Positions 13,338-24,800 of a stretch of DNA of 64,000 nt are shown here, piece after piece (within the stretch, counting starts at the first letter, position 1; the number at the start of each line of letters is the position of its first letter). The notes under the pieces were generated by a model. The model was not told the DNA's origin. It ran no database searches and saw only the letters and a program-made list of their open reading frames with translations. The stretch comes from Gnetum montanum (taxonomy: Eukaryota; Streptophyta; Gnetopsida; Gnetales; Gnetaceae): positions 1,452-65,451 of the forward strand of contig MNCI01009612.1 in the NCBI GenBank assembly GCA_015680685.1, given 5' to 3'. The translations under genes were made by a program, and so were the position numbers.

Positions 13338-13446
13338 ACCATAACCTATGGTCAACTTGTGGTGAACATGCCAAATCCATGGTCAACTAATGGTGAAAAA
13401 ATCATAACCCATGGTCAACTTATGATAAAGAATCTCAATCCATGGT
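13338..13446. repeat. CCATGGTCAACT minisatellite, copy A
   Basis: Degenerate repeats of about 30-35 bp, with core CATGGTCAACTTGTGGTGAA, run up to the insertion point of element 1. Copy B has the same array at 25,745-25,880. It lies immediately upstream of the truncated LINE sequence in both copies. Confidence 0.7.
13442..13446. repeat. target-site duplication of Athila-like element 1, left
   Basis: ATGGT precedes the element and ATAGT follows it at 20,487-20,491, with one mismatch. Copy B carries the uninterrupted site CATGGTTAACTCGTAATGG at about 25,854, which supports the boundary independently. Confidence 0.75.
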
Positions 13447-14309
13447 TGATGAGTGGCGAGGTACCCCTACACTCAACTATACGAATACGAGCATAACACG
13501 CATGATCTGGTCGAACTCCACAGACTAAGTGCCTACATGCCTTATGGAACACTTAGGGTTAATCATTTTTTGTCTTTCTAGACTTACTTGTAGTTGTCAC
13601 GGTGTATGGTTAACTAAGTCTGAGGTATATGATTTTTATAGCTTTTCATGTTTTATCTCCTATGCTGTTAAGGTGAAGGGTTGAAGAAACTAATTAACTA
13701 ACTAAGTCTAAATTAACCTAGTGTCAGCATCCATTCCCACTTACTGTACACACCCTGAACCGATGTAACCTTGGCTACCAAACGTTAATCATTGCTGGGA
13801 TCACCAAGCATAACACACGTGCTCGAAGTGGTCGTACTGAGGCACTTAACTAGGAGAGAAGGGTTGAGAAAGATTTAATGACTAATAAAAAATTTAAATA
13901 ATAAATCATAAATAACAATAAATAAAATCCTAATTAGCCTATTCCATGCACTGGAAGGTTTATCCAAGAAGTTCATCTTTATTTCCGTACACAAACTTGT
14001 GTTCAGGTACAATGTCTGCTTGAATATAGATCCGTTCACTTTGGAGTTCCTACTATGGGCACATGGAAAATATTCTATCTCTAGAGTGATCAAAATGCTA
14101 GAGTTTCACTATGGTCTAAGCCTAGGATGGGAAACAAGGAAGATCTACCTCTTATTTATAGATATGATGGCGCATACGCGATATCTCAAGGGATGCGATA
14201 TCGTGAGGGATGCGATATCGCGACGGCCACGATATTGCGTACATCATATTGGGGCCCATATAATATCACCTACATGATATCATGGCCCATGCGATATCAT
14301 GTCCCATCA
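13447..14309 (-). repeat. LTR of element 1, left (3' LTR in coding sense)
   Basis: The LTR is 863 bp, starts TGATGAGTGGCGAGG and ends CCCATCA in plus orientation. It is collinear with 19,690-20,486 with scattered substitutions, and is about 66 bp longer because its right end has extra GATATC-containing repeats (five exact GATATC sites at 14,180-14,298). Confidence 0.93.
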
Positions 14310-14321
14310 TACCCCCATGAC
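14310..14321 (-). promoter_or_regulatory. polypurine tract of element 1
   Basis: In coding sense this reads GTCATGGGGGTA and directly abuts the 3' LTR start TGATGGG. The matching site in element 2 reads CATGGAGGTA before TGATGAAC. It would prime plus-strand DNA synthesis. A near copy of this motif occurs inside the element at about 14,853-14,866. Confidence 0.7.
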
Positions 14322-16210
14322 TAAATGAAAAATCGTGCTCGAGTTCCTTACAATAATATCGGGAAGGTATGGGATTATTGACTCAAATGGAACTAATGGG
14401 ATGACATGTGAATGGATCATCATTACAAGACACAAGAAAACTGGTGTTCATGACAACAAGGGTGAACACCTTATTACATTGACATCAGGCCTCATTTGGT
14501 AGCTGAGAGAGAGAGAGAGAAAGAAGTTTTGTTGCTACCAACACCAAGATTGCGCCTTTCATTGTCCATCCATTAGCACACCATTGATCTTACTCCTTGC
14601 ATAGCTACTTTCAACACCACTCCATTCCAAGTGTTCTTTCCAGATCCAATCCATTGTTGCATGATTGCCATATGCACACACAACACAATCTTATATTAGC
14701 AAGGGTAGATGAATTTCAATGCTATTGATACCTTGCTTAGGTGTAAGTCCATTGGCTGAGTTGTGGTATGGCTGATTGCGGGTCTAAAGATATAACATTG
14801 ATGACTACCAAAGGTGTAGGGGTTAGGAGAAAATCAAAAAAATTGGGCCCTATACCCCCATGACTAATCGCGAACCTCTGGTAGTGATAGAATGGAGAAA
14901 GAATAAGAACAAGAAGATGGAGAAAAAGAGACAACTGTAATGTCAATGATATGGATGTCAAGATGGAAATGAACAAAATAAAGTAGATTGAAAAAGTGTT
15001 AAGGGAAATAATTTGATGGATGCACCAAATAGGAATGCTCGTGGGTCCTCCCCAAAGTAGTATCATGCCTATAATGCCCTGACAATCCCACATTCAAAGA
15101 GTCCATAAGCTCTAGGAATGTGATTTGGAACAAGAGTTAAATTCTTAACCGCAAGAATTTACCTAAAAGAAAATAATGCATCAACCAAAATATACACTAA
15201 TGATACAACTGACAATGGGGTGAACAATGGAGAGAAGGGTGGAGAGAAGAGAATGGAATGGAATCCCAAGAACAAGGTGGTGTATAGCCCCTTGTGTGAT
15301 TCATGATTAATGTGACTTGGCAAATCTTATTCCAACTCTAGCCTCAAACCAACCACATCCAATGACTTCGCATCAATGCATTCGACTAATCCATCCCCTT
15401 GAATAACAAGAATGCTTCCCCCAAGAGCCACCACCATTCCGACAAAATGAAGGAGGAGAGAATATGAAGTGAGAAGGGCCTTAATTAGAGGGAACATTTT
15501 TATTTTAGTTCCATAACCAGTACTTGTAGCCCAAATAATTATTTCCTCTAAGGGGTGTGCTTTGAATTCTCACTTCTTCTTTTTTTCTCTTTTTTTTTTA
15601 TGTGTTTATGCGTGAGAACCACACCATTCAAAGACTTTGTTATTTTTATTGCTCAGCTTCTCGATAATTGGGTAACGTCAAAATGGTAAGAAAACTCAAA
15701 AAAAGAAAACATTCATGCACCCAAGAGAATGGCCAAGACAAATCCATCAAGTTCCCTTGAAGTCATACCCTTTTCAATCCCTGAGTCCTTCCTTAGTTTG
15801 AGAACTACCCAGTCACTGATTTGTTAGAGTTCTTATTAAGAAAGGGACTATACATTTCCAAGACAAGAGAGACCATAGAACTTGTGGATGAATGGATGAA
15901 TTGGACTCATTGCCTACCATATCAAAAGAAAATTCCTTAGTATCAACATCATAACTTAAAGGTAAAAATGAAACATTAGCAATCAATGAAAAATAGTTCA
16001 TACCATCGAGAAGAACACTTATTGGGTGACAAACTTACAAGATGGATAACCCACACACAAACACACACAAAGAATGAAAAAGTATAACGATGTTGTAAGA
16101 AAAAAAGAAGAAAAGTTAAAGAAATTTGTAAAACAAAAATGTGTAAAACAAAAAAATGTAAAAAAAAAACTAAAAAGAACTGAGGGCCTCCAATGATCAG
16201 CATAGGTGGT
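14322..16210 (-). other. 3' noncoding region of element 1
   Basis: In coding sense this starts with GGGGGAGATGACCA (the end at 16,224), followed by a T-rich run (TTTTTTTTTTACATTTTTTT). The region after integrase in element 2 does the same at 38,676 onward, so this is the retained tail of the parental 3' region. An open frame at 15,093-14,737 shows hydrophobic residues only and no recognised domain. Confidence 0.6.
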
Positions 16211-16517
16211 CATCTCCCCCATGACTGAATGGAAAGGGAGAGATCCAAAATAATGAGCACCTATTTGAACTTCTTAGAAGTGCCCAACTTCTCCCAACTA
16301 ATGTTATTAGATTAAGGGGTGGAAGTTGGTGACACTCATTTTCCAAGGTATCTATGCCTTTTTTGTTGGCATGGGTTATTTCCCGAGTTCGTTCCATGCA
16401 TGTTTGTTGATTGCTCTTTCAACTAGCTATCAACCACGAGGTGTCTACTACTGGTGTGGTTGCTACATACAAGTACCTTTGAATTTGTGTTTCTAGGGCA
16501 CACCGGTTACATGGAAG

Positions 16518-16814
16518 TTATGCTGAGCATTCCTCTATGTCATCACCCTCTAAGTCACTATATGTGATGCACAGAACTTTCTTCTTCTTGATATTTCCAT
16601 AAGTGTTTACCTTAGATATCTCCAATGAAAGATCATGGATCCCTAGGTACGTGTCTATTGTACTGAGCCATGGCCTTCCAATTATAATTGGGAAGTCCCC
16701 TTCGTTGTTGTTAACTCCAATCACCATGAAATCAGCTATGTATGACCAAACGCACACAGTGGTAATGATTTCCTTCACCAATCTCAGGGGAATGGTAATG
16801 GACTGGTCAGCCAA
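16518..16814 (-). pseudogene. retroviral-type aspartic protease remnant of element 1
   Basis: The 98-codon minus-strand frame contains FPIIIGRPWLSTIDTYLGIH, the typical gypsy protease core (hydrophobic strand then I-G-R-P-W/F-L), followed by DLSLEIS. Element 2 carries the matching GRTWLRTI...DLSLEIS at about 35,455-35,520. The catalytic DTG region should lie upstream (above 16,814) and is not intact in this frame. The protease normally cleaves the Gag-Pol polyprotein. Here it is followed directly by the 3' region, where RT should begin. Confidence 0.8.
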
Positions 16815-17225
16815 CTCTAGTTGAATGTTGATCTTCTTAAGTTGGGGTAGGTTCTAGGCTTGATACATCTGTCGTAAAATTAGGTTGACTCCAGAACTTG
16901 AGTAAAGAAGAGTCTTATGTGGTTCATTCCTGATGACTTGGAGGTAGATTAAGGAACTTTCAAGTTCAGATAGTTTCCTGGGAAGGTGGCCTACCTTTAT
17001 CCAATCGGTTACGGTATGTGTTAACATAACGGTATGCGTTAAGCTCTATAGTTGGACTAAAGGGTGCTCCGAAGCCTTGTATGTTGGAGGAGCATGCATG
17101 GGCTCAACCACTTGTTTTTGTTAGAGCTTGTCTGGGATTTTGATTCTAAAGAAAGCTCTTCTTTTTTTGCAGCTGTCAGAACTAGCAGTGGGTTGAATGT
17201 TTACGGCTCTCGTAGCATTTCGTTG

Positions 17226-17663
17226 CTATAGTTGAGTGGGGAGTTCCCCTTGCATTATTGGAGAAGGAGGTGTTATGGGAACTACTGGTGGAAGAGGAGC
17301 AGATGGATTTGGAGGATAGAACGTGTGTGAAGTGTCTCCCGCAAAAGAAGGAGCCCTTCTAAAGTACTCTTGAACTTGGTAGTGATGTTGGGGAGTTGTG
17401 TGACCCATGGAATCACTTGGAGAAATCGGCTGCTACACATAGTATGCATATGGGTCTAGCTATCGGTAAGGGTATTGTCGTTTCAGCGGTGGCATCCCCC
17501 ATGACTGTGGGTATTGCCACTGCTGATGTTGTCCAATGGGTTGTGGTGCAGTTCCACTTGGATAATACGTTAATGGTTGGTGGAACTGCCTTGGGTTACC
17601 TTGAGGATAAGGTAACCTTCGGGGTGTCTGTCGTCTGTTGAGTCTCAGGTTGAGTGCATACAC
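17226..17663 (-). pseudogene. Pro/Gln-rich gag-protease linker of element 1
   Basis: Two minus-strand frames (17,663-17,460 and 17,408-17,226), separated by stops, encode a low-complexity linker rich in P, Q, Y and H, including RRLPYPQGNPRQFHQP and QYPQSWGMPPLKRQYPYR. Element 2 has the same segment at about 34,495-34,690. It has no enzymatic function and links the capsid region to the protease. Confidence 0.75.
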
Positions 17664-19040
17664 CCCAGACTCTTGTAGATATGAGATGATTGGACAACAT
17701 CCCTTGAGATGGTCATATTAGAAAATCTCACATTCACCATCATCATCTATGTCTGAATCCAGAACCTCATCGGAGATAGTTATTTTCCCTTTACCCTTGT
17801 CAAGTTTAGGGCCTGAATCTCTCTGCTTTTTCTTATCTTTGTCACTACTTCATTCCTCCTTAGACTCTTCTATAATTTTTAGGATAGTTTCAATTTTACT
17901 ATCTAAGGAGCTCCATACATCATCTACCTTAGCTGATACTTCTATTATTAGCTTCTGAAGTGGCAAGATTTTTCGGTTCACCAACTCTTCAAGTCGTGAC
18001 TCATCCTCTTCATCACAAAATCTCACTCCCTTCTTTCGAAGAGAGGGATCACGATTATATTCTTCCACACTTTTTCTTTTTCGTCGCTCCCTTTCTTCTT
18101 TGGCTACTTGCTCCAACAATTGATGGATCTCATGGGATCTAAGTTCTGATAGTCTCCCTTCAGCATAAGTCCCAAGGGTTCTCCTAGTTTCATACCTTAG
18201 CCCATCTACGATGTGGCGAAGTTTATCCCGCTGTGCATAACCATGGCCCAGGCAATGATGTAACAATGCGTAGTAGCAGCCCATGGAAGCATCTAAGGGT
18301 TCATGAGTACCTTTCTTCCATCCTTGGATCTTCTTACGCAACTTAGACACTATGGAGTACATTTTATAATTATCGTTGAATAGTTATAACATCGTACTCC
18401 ACCTCCTAATGGTTTCCAGTTCTAAGGACCAGTACCAACTCTCTACTTCCTTGATGAGTGTCCTAGGAAACAAATTTAGTTTCTGCCACTCATTCTCTAT
18501 GTTTTGCAATGTGCAGGCATCATGGAATGCCTGTAAATAATTTTTTGGATCAACATTGTATCCCCCTTCGAAGCGTGGGATATTGTTCATGTCTAAGCAC
18601 TTGATCCGGCTATCTCTTTGATGCCTTGTCAGCATTCTCACTACCTTTGTTATATTTAACATGGTTCTGGTGGCAAGTAGGGATTCATCATGATCATCTC
18701 TTTCATGACTTCTATGATGTCTACATTGTTTTCTACTTTCCCTTTGTTCATGCCCTTGTCCTCTCTCTCAATCTTCCTGTCGAGGTCTCTCATTTTTTCT
18801 ACCACTATCCTCATTGTTATGCTCTTGATGGCTATGCTTAGATGTGGAAGGAGAGGGTGAATGATGTGAAGAAAGAGGAGAAGAAGAAGAACCATTTCCA
18901 TGATGATGTTTCCTACCTTCTCTTCGGCTGCTACGGCCCCGATCGTGATAACGATCTAAGTGCTCATCCTTGTCATGTGTTGTTGTTCCCTCAGTGAATA
19001 GTTGGTGTTCACGGGGATTAGAACTAGGGTTGTGTATCAT
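17664..19040 (-). pseudogene. gag remnant of element 1
   Basis: Gag packages element RNA into cytoplasmic particles. The N-terminal frame (19,040-18,768) is rich in R, H, D and S. The central frame (18,662-18,384) holds the retrotransposon gag core (AFHDACTLQNIENEWQKLNL...ESWYWSL). The C-terminal frame (18,362-17,850) is charged and helical (KEERERRKRKSVEEYNRDP), with a likely coiled coil at the end. A degenerate zinc knuckle at about 17,720-17,670 keeps C, H and C, but the second cysteine is F. At least two frameshifts or stops separate these frames. All four parts match the gag of element 2. Confidence 0.85.
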
Positions 19041-19671
19041 AGAGTGTAGGTTCTAATACCCCACCTCCTCACTTTCGTTAGGAGGAGGAACATATTTTGA
19101 TAGAGAACCACTTATGATTGGTTCACCATATCCGATTTCACTTAGGACATGCGGGACCCCTTTGCCCTTCAACAGTGTATGTTGGCTCTCCTACCTTGAG
19201 TCCCTTATATGTTGTGCTGTTGTGGGATGATAATCCCTTATGTCAAAGTCAACTATAACATATTCAACATAGAGATGTGTCATGACGATTTGTGCAAGAG
19301 CACGGAGGAGCATGTTCGGGACTGATTGATCTTGAGGTAACACTATGTTACCTTGCAAGTCTCTCCATCACAATTATTTATCCTGATGGAGGATAAAAGT
19401 AAAGTTTAGTATATACTGATCAGTATGGGTATATATCACTCGGTATTGTTGAGGAGTTGTTGGATCTTGGTTATGTCTTTTTGATTGCCGACTGTTTCTA
19501 GTATTATCCCTAGGCAGTGAATTGCTCTTGTTAGAAGAAGAAATCTTGATTTACTTCAGTGTGCTATTAACCATTATATAATTTTTTTCATTTAATTAAC
19601 ACTAAGGTTCATTTAGGCTCCCAAAGATGTGAGTAATTTCCTATGTTCTACTTAGTACACAAACACTTAAT
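19041..19671 (-). other. 5' leader of element 1
   Basis: In coding sense this is the stretch between primer site and gag start. It has no clean frame and probably holds the leader and packaging region. Confidence 0.5.
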
Positions 19672-19688
19672 CCCTAGCAACGGGGCCT
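19672..19688 (-). promoter_or_regulatory. primer binding site, tRNA-Asp type
   Basis: In coding sense AGGCCCCGTTGCTAGGG lies one base after the 5' LTR end. It matches 13 of 17 positions of the complement of a plant tRNA-Asp 3' end (TGGCGCCGTTGCCGGGG, recalled). A tRNA-Asp primer is common in Athila/Tat-type gypsy elements. Confidence 0.75.
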
Positions 19689-19689
19689 A

Positions 19690-20486
19690 TGATGAGTGGT
19701 GAGGTACCCCTACACTCAACCATACGAATATGAGCGTAACACATGCGATCTGGTCGAACTCCATAGACTAAGTGCCTACACACCTCATGGAACACTTAGG
19801 GTTAATCATTCATTGTCTTCCCAGACTTACTTGTAGTTGTCATGGTGTATGGTTAAGTAAGTTCGAGGTATATGATTTTTATAGCTTTTTATGTTTTATC
19901 TCCTATACTATTGAGGTGAAGGGTTGAAGAAACTAATTACCTAACTAAGTCTGAATTAACCTAGCATTATCATCCATTCCCACTTACTGTACACACCCTA
20001 AACTGATGCAACCTTGGCTACCAAACACTAATCGTTGCTGGGATCACCAAGCGTAATGCCTGTGCTTGAAGTGGTTGTACTGAGGTACTTAACTAGCAGA
20101 GAAGGGTTGAGAAAGATTTAATGAATAATAGAATATTTAAGTAACGAATAATAAATAACAATAAATAAAATCCTAATTATCCTATTCTATGCACTGCAAG
20201 GTTTATCCAAGAAGTTTTTCTTTATTATCGTACACAAACTTGTGTTCAGGTACAATGTCTGCTTGAATATAGAACCGTTCACTTTGGAGTTCCTACTATG
20301 GGCACATGGAAAATATTCTATCTCTGGAGTGATCAAACTGCTAGAGTTTCACTACGGTCTAAGCCTAGGATGGGAAACAAGGGAGAGCCGCCTCTTATTT
20401 ATAGATATGATGGCGCATCGCGATATCGCGTACGCGATATCGTGAGGGATGCGATATCATGGCCCATGCTATATCGCATCCCATTA
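19690..20486 (-). repeat. LTR of element 1, right (5' LTR in coding sense)
   Basis: The LTR is 797 bp and collinear with 13,447-14,309. It starts TGATGAGTGGTGAGG and ends CCCATTA, where the canonical final C of CA is mutated to T. It has three exact GATATC sites (20,422-20,458) in a GC-rich palindromic patch. Confidence 0.93.
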
Positions 20487-20800
20487 ATAGTTAATTCATA
20501 ATAGAAGACCATGACTCATGTTGTAATATCACAACTTGTAGTAAATAAAATTTTAATTATTTTCATTAGATTTCAACACAATATCAAAAATCAACATCAA
20601 GGGATTTATTCTCCAAATATTGATAATTGGTGGGTTTTTTAAGAAGATGACATCACATTATTTATAGAAAAATTGCATCTTGAAGGGGCCTAAAATTGGG
20701 ATTTCTCTACAAATTTAATTTGGAGCAAGATGGAAAGCTACATTGAGAAAATTAAAAAGAATATTTTGGATGAAATAAAAGGTAAAACATACATTCCAAA
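20487..20800. repeat. 4.3-kb direct repeat, copy A, right part
   Basis: This resumes copy A after element 1 and matches 25,855-26,138. Its last 160 bp contain an RTE-LINE endonuclease C-terminal remnant (MES.IEKIKKNIL.EIKGKTYIP). Copy A stops at 20,800, where copy B continues into the LINE RT. Confidence 0.8.
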
Positions 20801-21867
20801 TGCTAGTGACTATTTGGGACTGCCAACATTTTCCTTTGGTCTCATGACTAGGATTATGGAAAATGAAGGTATTGCTTCCAACTTGAGTTTATGTGTTTGC
20901 TAGTCTCTAGAAACACCAAGGCCTAGATACCTCCAAATAATCTCAGTGGTAATAGAGAAAACTAAGCATAGATGTCTATTTGATATTGTGAATGTTAAAA
21001 TGATTAGGTTTGTATATGAAATTATAACTAGCTATTATAATAAAAATTTGGCTAACCTTGTTGAATACCTGTGAGTTATTAAAAGTTCCTATTTTATCAA
21101 GTCACCTACTCTATATAGTTCCTATAGTAGGTTTCTTGAAACAAATAAAATTTGACTTAAATGCTTAAGCACAATTCTACAGAAATATACTCCTAGTTTT
21201 TTCTCAAAGAGAAAGATGTGCAAGAAAATTAGAAATAGAGTAAGATTCAATAGAATTTAATAGAAAAGAAGAAAGAAAACATATTTGCATGAAATCTCAA
21301 ACATTTAAGAGAGAAAAATGAACATGAGGAAATACTTCAAAAGAAAGCTATTCCAATTCAACCAAAAGTGTTACAAATTGTCCAAACCCTCTAAGCTCAA
21401 CAAGTAATTTCATAAAATACACTCCTATTAGCCTATTAGAATGCTTTGTAAAAGAAAAAATACAAGATATTATATGGCTAGTTAGTATTTTTCAAGAATT
21501 GCAATAATAAAGCTATCAGAAAAGGTATAACAATTTCAAGATTGCACATGAAGGAAAAACGTTAAAATTGAAGCTATTTCCAGTCAGCTCAAAATATCAA
21601 AGATTTTCTAGAACCTCTAGACTTGAACAAGAAATTTCATAAATACATTACTATTAAATTTCTCAATATTCTTTTCAAAGGAAAATATAAGCTCTTACAT
21701 GGCTAACTAATAAAAGTCTAGAATTGCAAGAAAATAGAGATATAAGAGAATCAAAAAATCCCAAAATTAAATGCCAAGCATAATACTATTTAAACTATTA
21801 GCTAAGTAACTAAGATAAAATGAGAAGAATAGAACTAACAACATTTAAAAAATATTTAAATATATTA
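20801..21867. other. spacer between copies A and B
   Basis: AT-rich. A short coding-like trace at 20,801-20,990 (YLGLPTFSFGLMTRIMENEG) resembles nothing I can name. A diverged tandem duplication of about 226 bp occupies about 21,340-21,740; its halves share AAGCTATT, CTCAACAAGTAATTTCATAAA and CATATGGCTA-like blocks. Confidence 0.5.
21340..21740. repeat. diverged tandem duplication of about 226 bp
   Basis: The unit at about 21,340-21,505 resembles the unit at about 21,566-21,735. Shared pieces include AGCTATT(T)CCA, CCTCTA(A/G)(G/A)CT, AATTTCATAAA and ATGGCTA. It has no coding content. Confidence 0.55.
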
Positions 21868-24800
21868 ATTCTTGTTACCAAAATTTTAGGTATTCATTTT
21901 GAATAAATATTAATCCAAATAAATTTTATAAGAACCCAATACTGTAAAATATGAGTCGTTAAAATGAACATAATTCTAAAAGAATTACAAAAATATCAAT
22001 CAAACTAATAATAGAATATTAAAATAGGTAAGGGTCATTTGAATTAATAGTAAGTTCAACAGATACACACAAAACACAAGATCAAGTTTTAAAATATTAA
22101 AAATTTCTAAGTACATTTAATATAATAAGAGTACAAGGCAAAAACAATTCAAGCAAACTATTATTTATAGTAACTAAAATATGTAGTTAGTTATACCTAA
22201 TATATACTTGATTTTATAAGCATTTTTTGAAATTTAACATTATGCTAATATATCTATGATAGATTAATGATGCGCAACAAAAAGAAGCAAAAGGTATGGA
22301 TTTCTCTTATTCTTGTGGAACTTGTAAAGAAATTAATTATACTACCTATGATTGTCCTATGCTTTCTTTTAGTAGAGAACAAGGTAAGGTAAGTCTTTAG
22401 AGTAGAAGAAAGTGAAGGATGAATTGGTGAGGATCTTTGTTAAAGAACTTCCTATTAAAATTTATTATATCAATTAAAAAAATTCGTTATGCAATATTGC
22501 TTACCAAAATCAAACTTTTCAAAGTATTGTGCAAAGATTAAGATCCTTTTTTCTTAATATTTTTCAAATGAAGAAAAATTTATTCTAATTAACACTCTTG
22601 ATACTAAGAAGAGTTTTTTTTTTTTTACTATCCTTAATAAAATTTTTCTTTGAAAATCCTTTCTCATAATCTACTAATATGGATTGTCACAAATTTTTCA
22701 TATTTAGAAAACTAAATTCCTCATGTTATTTATTTATAAGATTTTTCCAAGAATTCTTAATAGAATAACTCTCTCATAAGATTGTATATGAATGAATTAT
22801 GTATTATCATCTATTTTAGCATTAGTAATTTGAAAATTATTCAATTATCTTTATAACCAGTATCTTGATTTTTTAAACAAATTACTATTTCTTAAAGGAT
22901 AATAACAAGGGCTAAATAAGTTTACTTCGATAAAAAAGGAAATATTTGAAAATATTCTAATCTTAATAAATCTATTTAAAGTGCTTTTTGAAAACTTTAA
23001 TAAGTATGTTTTGTATCTTTTACAAATGTTTCATTTATAAGAAACATGTTTTAATAAACCAATTATTATTTCCTTGTACTTACTCTTGTTTAAAAGACTT
23101 ATTTGCCTTTGATTATGATTTACTAAGGCAAAACTATTACCTCATAATATAATATTAAATGCAGAATTTTACCATACTTCCAAGTGGCATATTTCTCAAC
23201 ATGCCCCTTAGATTTGAACCTATAATTGGTAAATCATAAATTGCATGCTCTAACCAACCAATTGAGAAATGTCTCATTAATAAAAAATGATGTTAGAATA
23301 TATGCACTTAAGTTAAGATATAATAATTAGTTTCTTAGCTTAAGTCACTAGTAGTGATGGAAGGTTATAATAGGTCATCAAGAAATCTAATTGTTTACAA
23401 AGTATATCAGAACCCAAGTTCTCACTTTGTAACTATACAAAGAAAAAAAATCATGTAAACCAATAAGGAAAGAAGAAATAATAGAAAAATAGTTGAAGAA
23501 AAACATTCATAAGCCAAAATTTAACAAAGGTTGTGATTCATAAATATACAAATAGAAAAAGCTCCAAGTTGTGAATCCAAGAAACAGCAAAAGATGAAAG
23601 AAGATCTCAACCCTACTAAATGGTAGCTAAGGAAGACATAAGTAAAATAAGTTCAAGTCCTAGATATGCCTAGTATCAAAAGACATCCTAGTACACCACA
23701 AACCTAAGAAATTTAGCATAGTAAACTGAGTCAAGGTGTCATGATAGAAGTATCCAACAAGGCTATGTAAGGTGAGAGGGATAGGCTAGGTTAAGGTAGT
23801 AGTCCATCAATTATCATATGATAATTGAACCAACTTAGTGGTGGATTACTAAGGACCTATTTGGTTTCCTGAATCTAAAGGAATTGAATCTATCAAGATG
23901 TTAAGTCTAATAATTAATGAATATGAGAAAATTACAATTTAAATGGTGAAATAGAAACAAAATAAGAAAGATAATATAAATGATGGGCCTAATATGACTT
24001 TGAATATTCATTTGGGTAAAACTATATAGAACCAACTAAAACCAAATAATTTTTAAAATTTTACTGATGGAATCTGTAGGAACAACACCCTAAGAATCAA
24101 GTAATCAAACATGCCCTAAAGAAGTCCAAAGTGTCCTAGCCCATATAAGATTAAGGATATCAGTTTCCCCAATAGCATTATAAGTGTGCCATGAGCCCAT
24201 AATGCAAAGAAGATGTTATAACAAGGTAAAAGTTGTAATACTACTAGAGTAAGAGCAACAACATTGGAACACAAAAGTTCTTATGAATTTAATATAACCT
24301 TATTTGGAGTAGTAGCATATCCAAAGATGATGTTATGATGTAGAATCATAAATAGTACTTATTATAGACTATTTGCAATAGCTTATGATAAGATCTAATA
24401 TATGAGTTAGAACAATGTGACTATGTTCATTGTAACAGGATTCATCAATAGTCAGTTAGTGAGACATATGATACTCATAAATATAGAAAGAATTATGAAG
24501 CATAATTATCTAAAAGAATAGAGTTATAATCTTACTTTTTTTGGTTCTAGCATGCACTTTGGATACACATACTCCACTCATGCTACATGTCCATGTTCTA
24601 GGTTACAAATAAGACAAAGAAATGAATTCAACAAGCCTACACTCAAGGTAATAGAAGGTCATATATACATTTGGAAGTGCAACAAGATAATGTAAAAGCA
24701 TAAAGTCAAAGATCAAATTCCTAGAGAAGACAAATTAGCATTTTTAATAGAAACCAAATCCATGTAAATTATATTTGAATTCTTGTGTCACATAGGATAA

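Larger units (their letters stand above)
9470..13446. repeat. 4.3-kb direct repeat, copy A, left part
   Basis: This stretch aligns almost continuously with 21,868-25,850. Both start near TTGTTAC(T/C)(A/C)AAATTTTAGG. It is AT-rich and shows no coding frame or known domain. Copy A is interrupted at 13,447 by Athila-like element 1 and resumes at 20,487. The last 110 bp are degenerate repeats of CATGGTCAACTTGTGGTGAA. The unit may be an unknown element, a giant LTR pair around a 1-kb core, or a local duplication. I cannot decide between these. Confidence 0.8.
13447..20486 (-). mobile_element. Athila-like Ty3/gypsy element 1, lacking RT/RNase H/integrase
   Basis: This is an LTR retrotransposon on the minus strand, 7.04 kb, with LTRs of 863 bp (13,447-14,309) and 797 bp (19,690-20,486). 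Both have the terminal inverted pattern TGATG...CATCA, except that the right copy ends CATTA in plus orientation. The minus-strand order is 5' LTR, tRNA-Asp-like primer site (19,672-19,688), gag (19,040-17,664), Pro/Gln-rich linker (to 17,226), protease (16,814-16,518), a GGGGGAGATG motif (16,211-16,224), a T-rich 3' region and the 3' LTR. No RT, RNase H or integrase sequence lies between protease and 3' LTR. Gag, linker, protease and the T-rich tail match element 2 at 31,336-44,241, so element 1 is best read as a pol-deleted relative that would depend on enzymes from full-length members. It inserted into copy A of the 4.3-kb repeat. Confidence 0.9.

Noticed and set aside
13999-14277. Open frame in the left LTR, and its twin at 20,242-20,445
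   Set aside because: Both lie within LTRs and on the strand opposite to the element's genes. Open length comes from the GC-rich GATATC repeats.
14737-15093. 118-codon minus-strand open frame in element 1
   Set aside because: It is hydrophobic and of low complexity, lies in the noncoding 3' tail shared with element 2, and has no domain or homologue in element 2.
16019-16222. Minus-strand Phe-rich frame as a membrane protein
   Set aside because: It is the T-rich run of the element 1 3' region read as Phe codons. The same run in element 2 is broken.
17850-18362. Stand-alone coiled-coil host gene on the minus strand
   Set aside because: It is the longest clean frame in the window, but it lies between the gag core and the zinc knuckle of element 1 and matches the gag of element 2.
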